Shown piece by piece: positions 63,852 through 64,000 of a stretch of 64,000 nt of DNA (position 1 is its first letter; the number at the start of each line of letters is the position of its first letter). The notes beneath the pieces were generated by a model that was given only the letters and a program-made list of their open reading frames with translations, did not search any database and had not been told where the DNA came from. The position numbers and the translations under genes were made by a program. Source of the DNA: Xestospongia muta (Eukaryota > Porifera > Demospongiae > Haplosclerida > Petrosiidae); the NCBI GenBank assembly GCA_963693285.1, contig OY848925.1:1838932-1902931 (forward strand). Direction: 5' to 3'.

Positions 63852-64000
63852 TTAATTATAAGTGGCTCCAAAGCTACCATGACTTAATGAGTTAATAGAG
63901 CTGTAGTTTTCTTCATCAATTTCTTTAAAATATTCTTCTTCCTGGTCAATATAAGCTGTGATATGTGTCTCTGCTATCATGTGAATATTAACTGGATTAT
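63852..64000 (-). CDS. Second POT/SLC15 transporter, 3' end only
   Basis: The last 49 codons and the stop of a second POT gene, cut by the window edge. It reads NPVNIHMIAETHITAYI, then a Glu-rich tail, ending GSFGATYN. It aligns with the C-terminus of the gene at 60425 (NPVNIHMIAEAHITAYI ... QYGATIN). The two genes form a same-strand tandem pair. Confidence 0.8.
   Translation of the reverse strand, partial: NPVNIHMIAETHITAYIDQEEEYFKEIDEENYSSINSLSHGSFGATYN

Overview
The window reads as nuclear DNA of an early-branching animal, most likely a demosponge such as Amphimedon queenslandica. This is inferred from AT-rich sequence, compact multi-exon genes with many introns of about 50 bp, lineage-expanded GABA-B-like class C receptors, PAQR receptors, an Ig-domain receptor and a FANCD2-like gene. 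No species-specific marker was checked. There is no bacterial-style operon, rRNA, tRNA or CRISPR array that I can see.

Layout. (1) 1-23,026: a tandem array of four minus-strand GABA-B-like receptor genes (here GR1 to GR4). Their start codons lie 5.7 to 6.0 kb apart, and a decayed 3' fragment of a fifth copy lies at the left edge. Spacers after GR1 and GR2 carry the same broken hAT transposase tail. (2) 23.1-26.9 kb: a gene-poor stretch. (3) 26,923-36,283: GR5, a related but diverged receptor with longer introns, a minisatellite and a MITE-like insertion. (4) 36.4-53.5 kb: a second array with three copies of a ~6 kb unit. Each unit holds a minus-strand receptor of a second subfamily (GR6, GR7, GR8) and a divergently placed plus-strand PAQR pseudogene; relics of GR5 exon 1 mark the joints. 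GR7 and GR8 are almost identical. (5) 54.1-56.8 kb, plus strand: a two-Ig-domain membrane receptor with tyrosine motifs in its tail, then an intact PAQR gene. (6) 57.3-59.5 kb, minus strand: the C-terminal part of a FANCD2-like gene with no N-terminal part in the window. (7) 60.4-64.0 kb, minus strand: one intact single-exon proton-coupled oligopeptide transporter (POT/SLC15) gene and the 3' end of a second, plus small POT relics.

Functionally, eight receptor genes each encode a signal peptide, a bilobed Venus-flytrap ligand-binding domain, seven membrane helices and a cytoplasmic tail. GR5 to GR8 have a regular heptad stretch in the tail, as GABA-B subunits use for dimerisation; GR1 to GR4 do not. 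The arrays show many traces of recombination: a mosaic GR2, an apparent gene-conversion tract in GR5, stranded exons, an internal inversion in two PAQR pseudogenes, and a one-base frameshift in GR3.

All exon boundaries were placed by eye from splice consensus, reading-frame continuity and comparison between copies. They may be off by a base or two, and no expression data support them.
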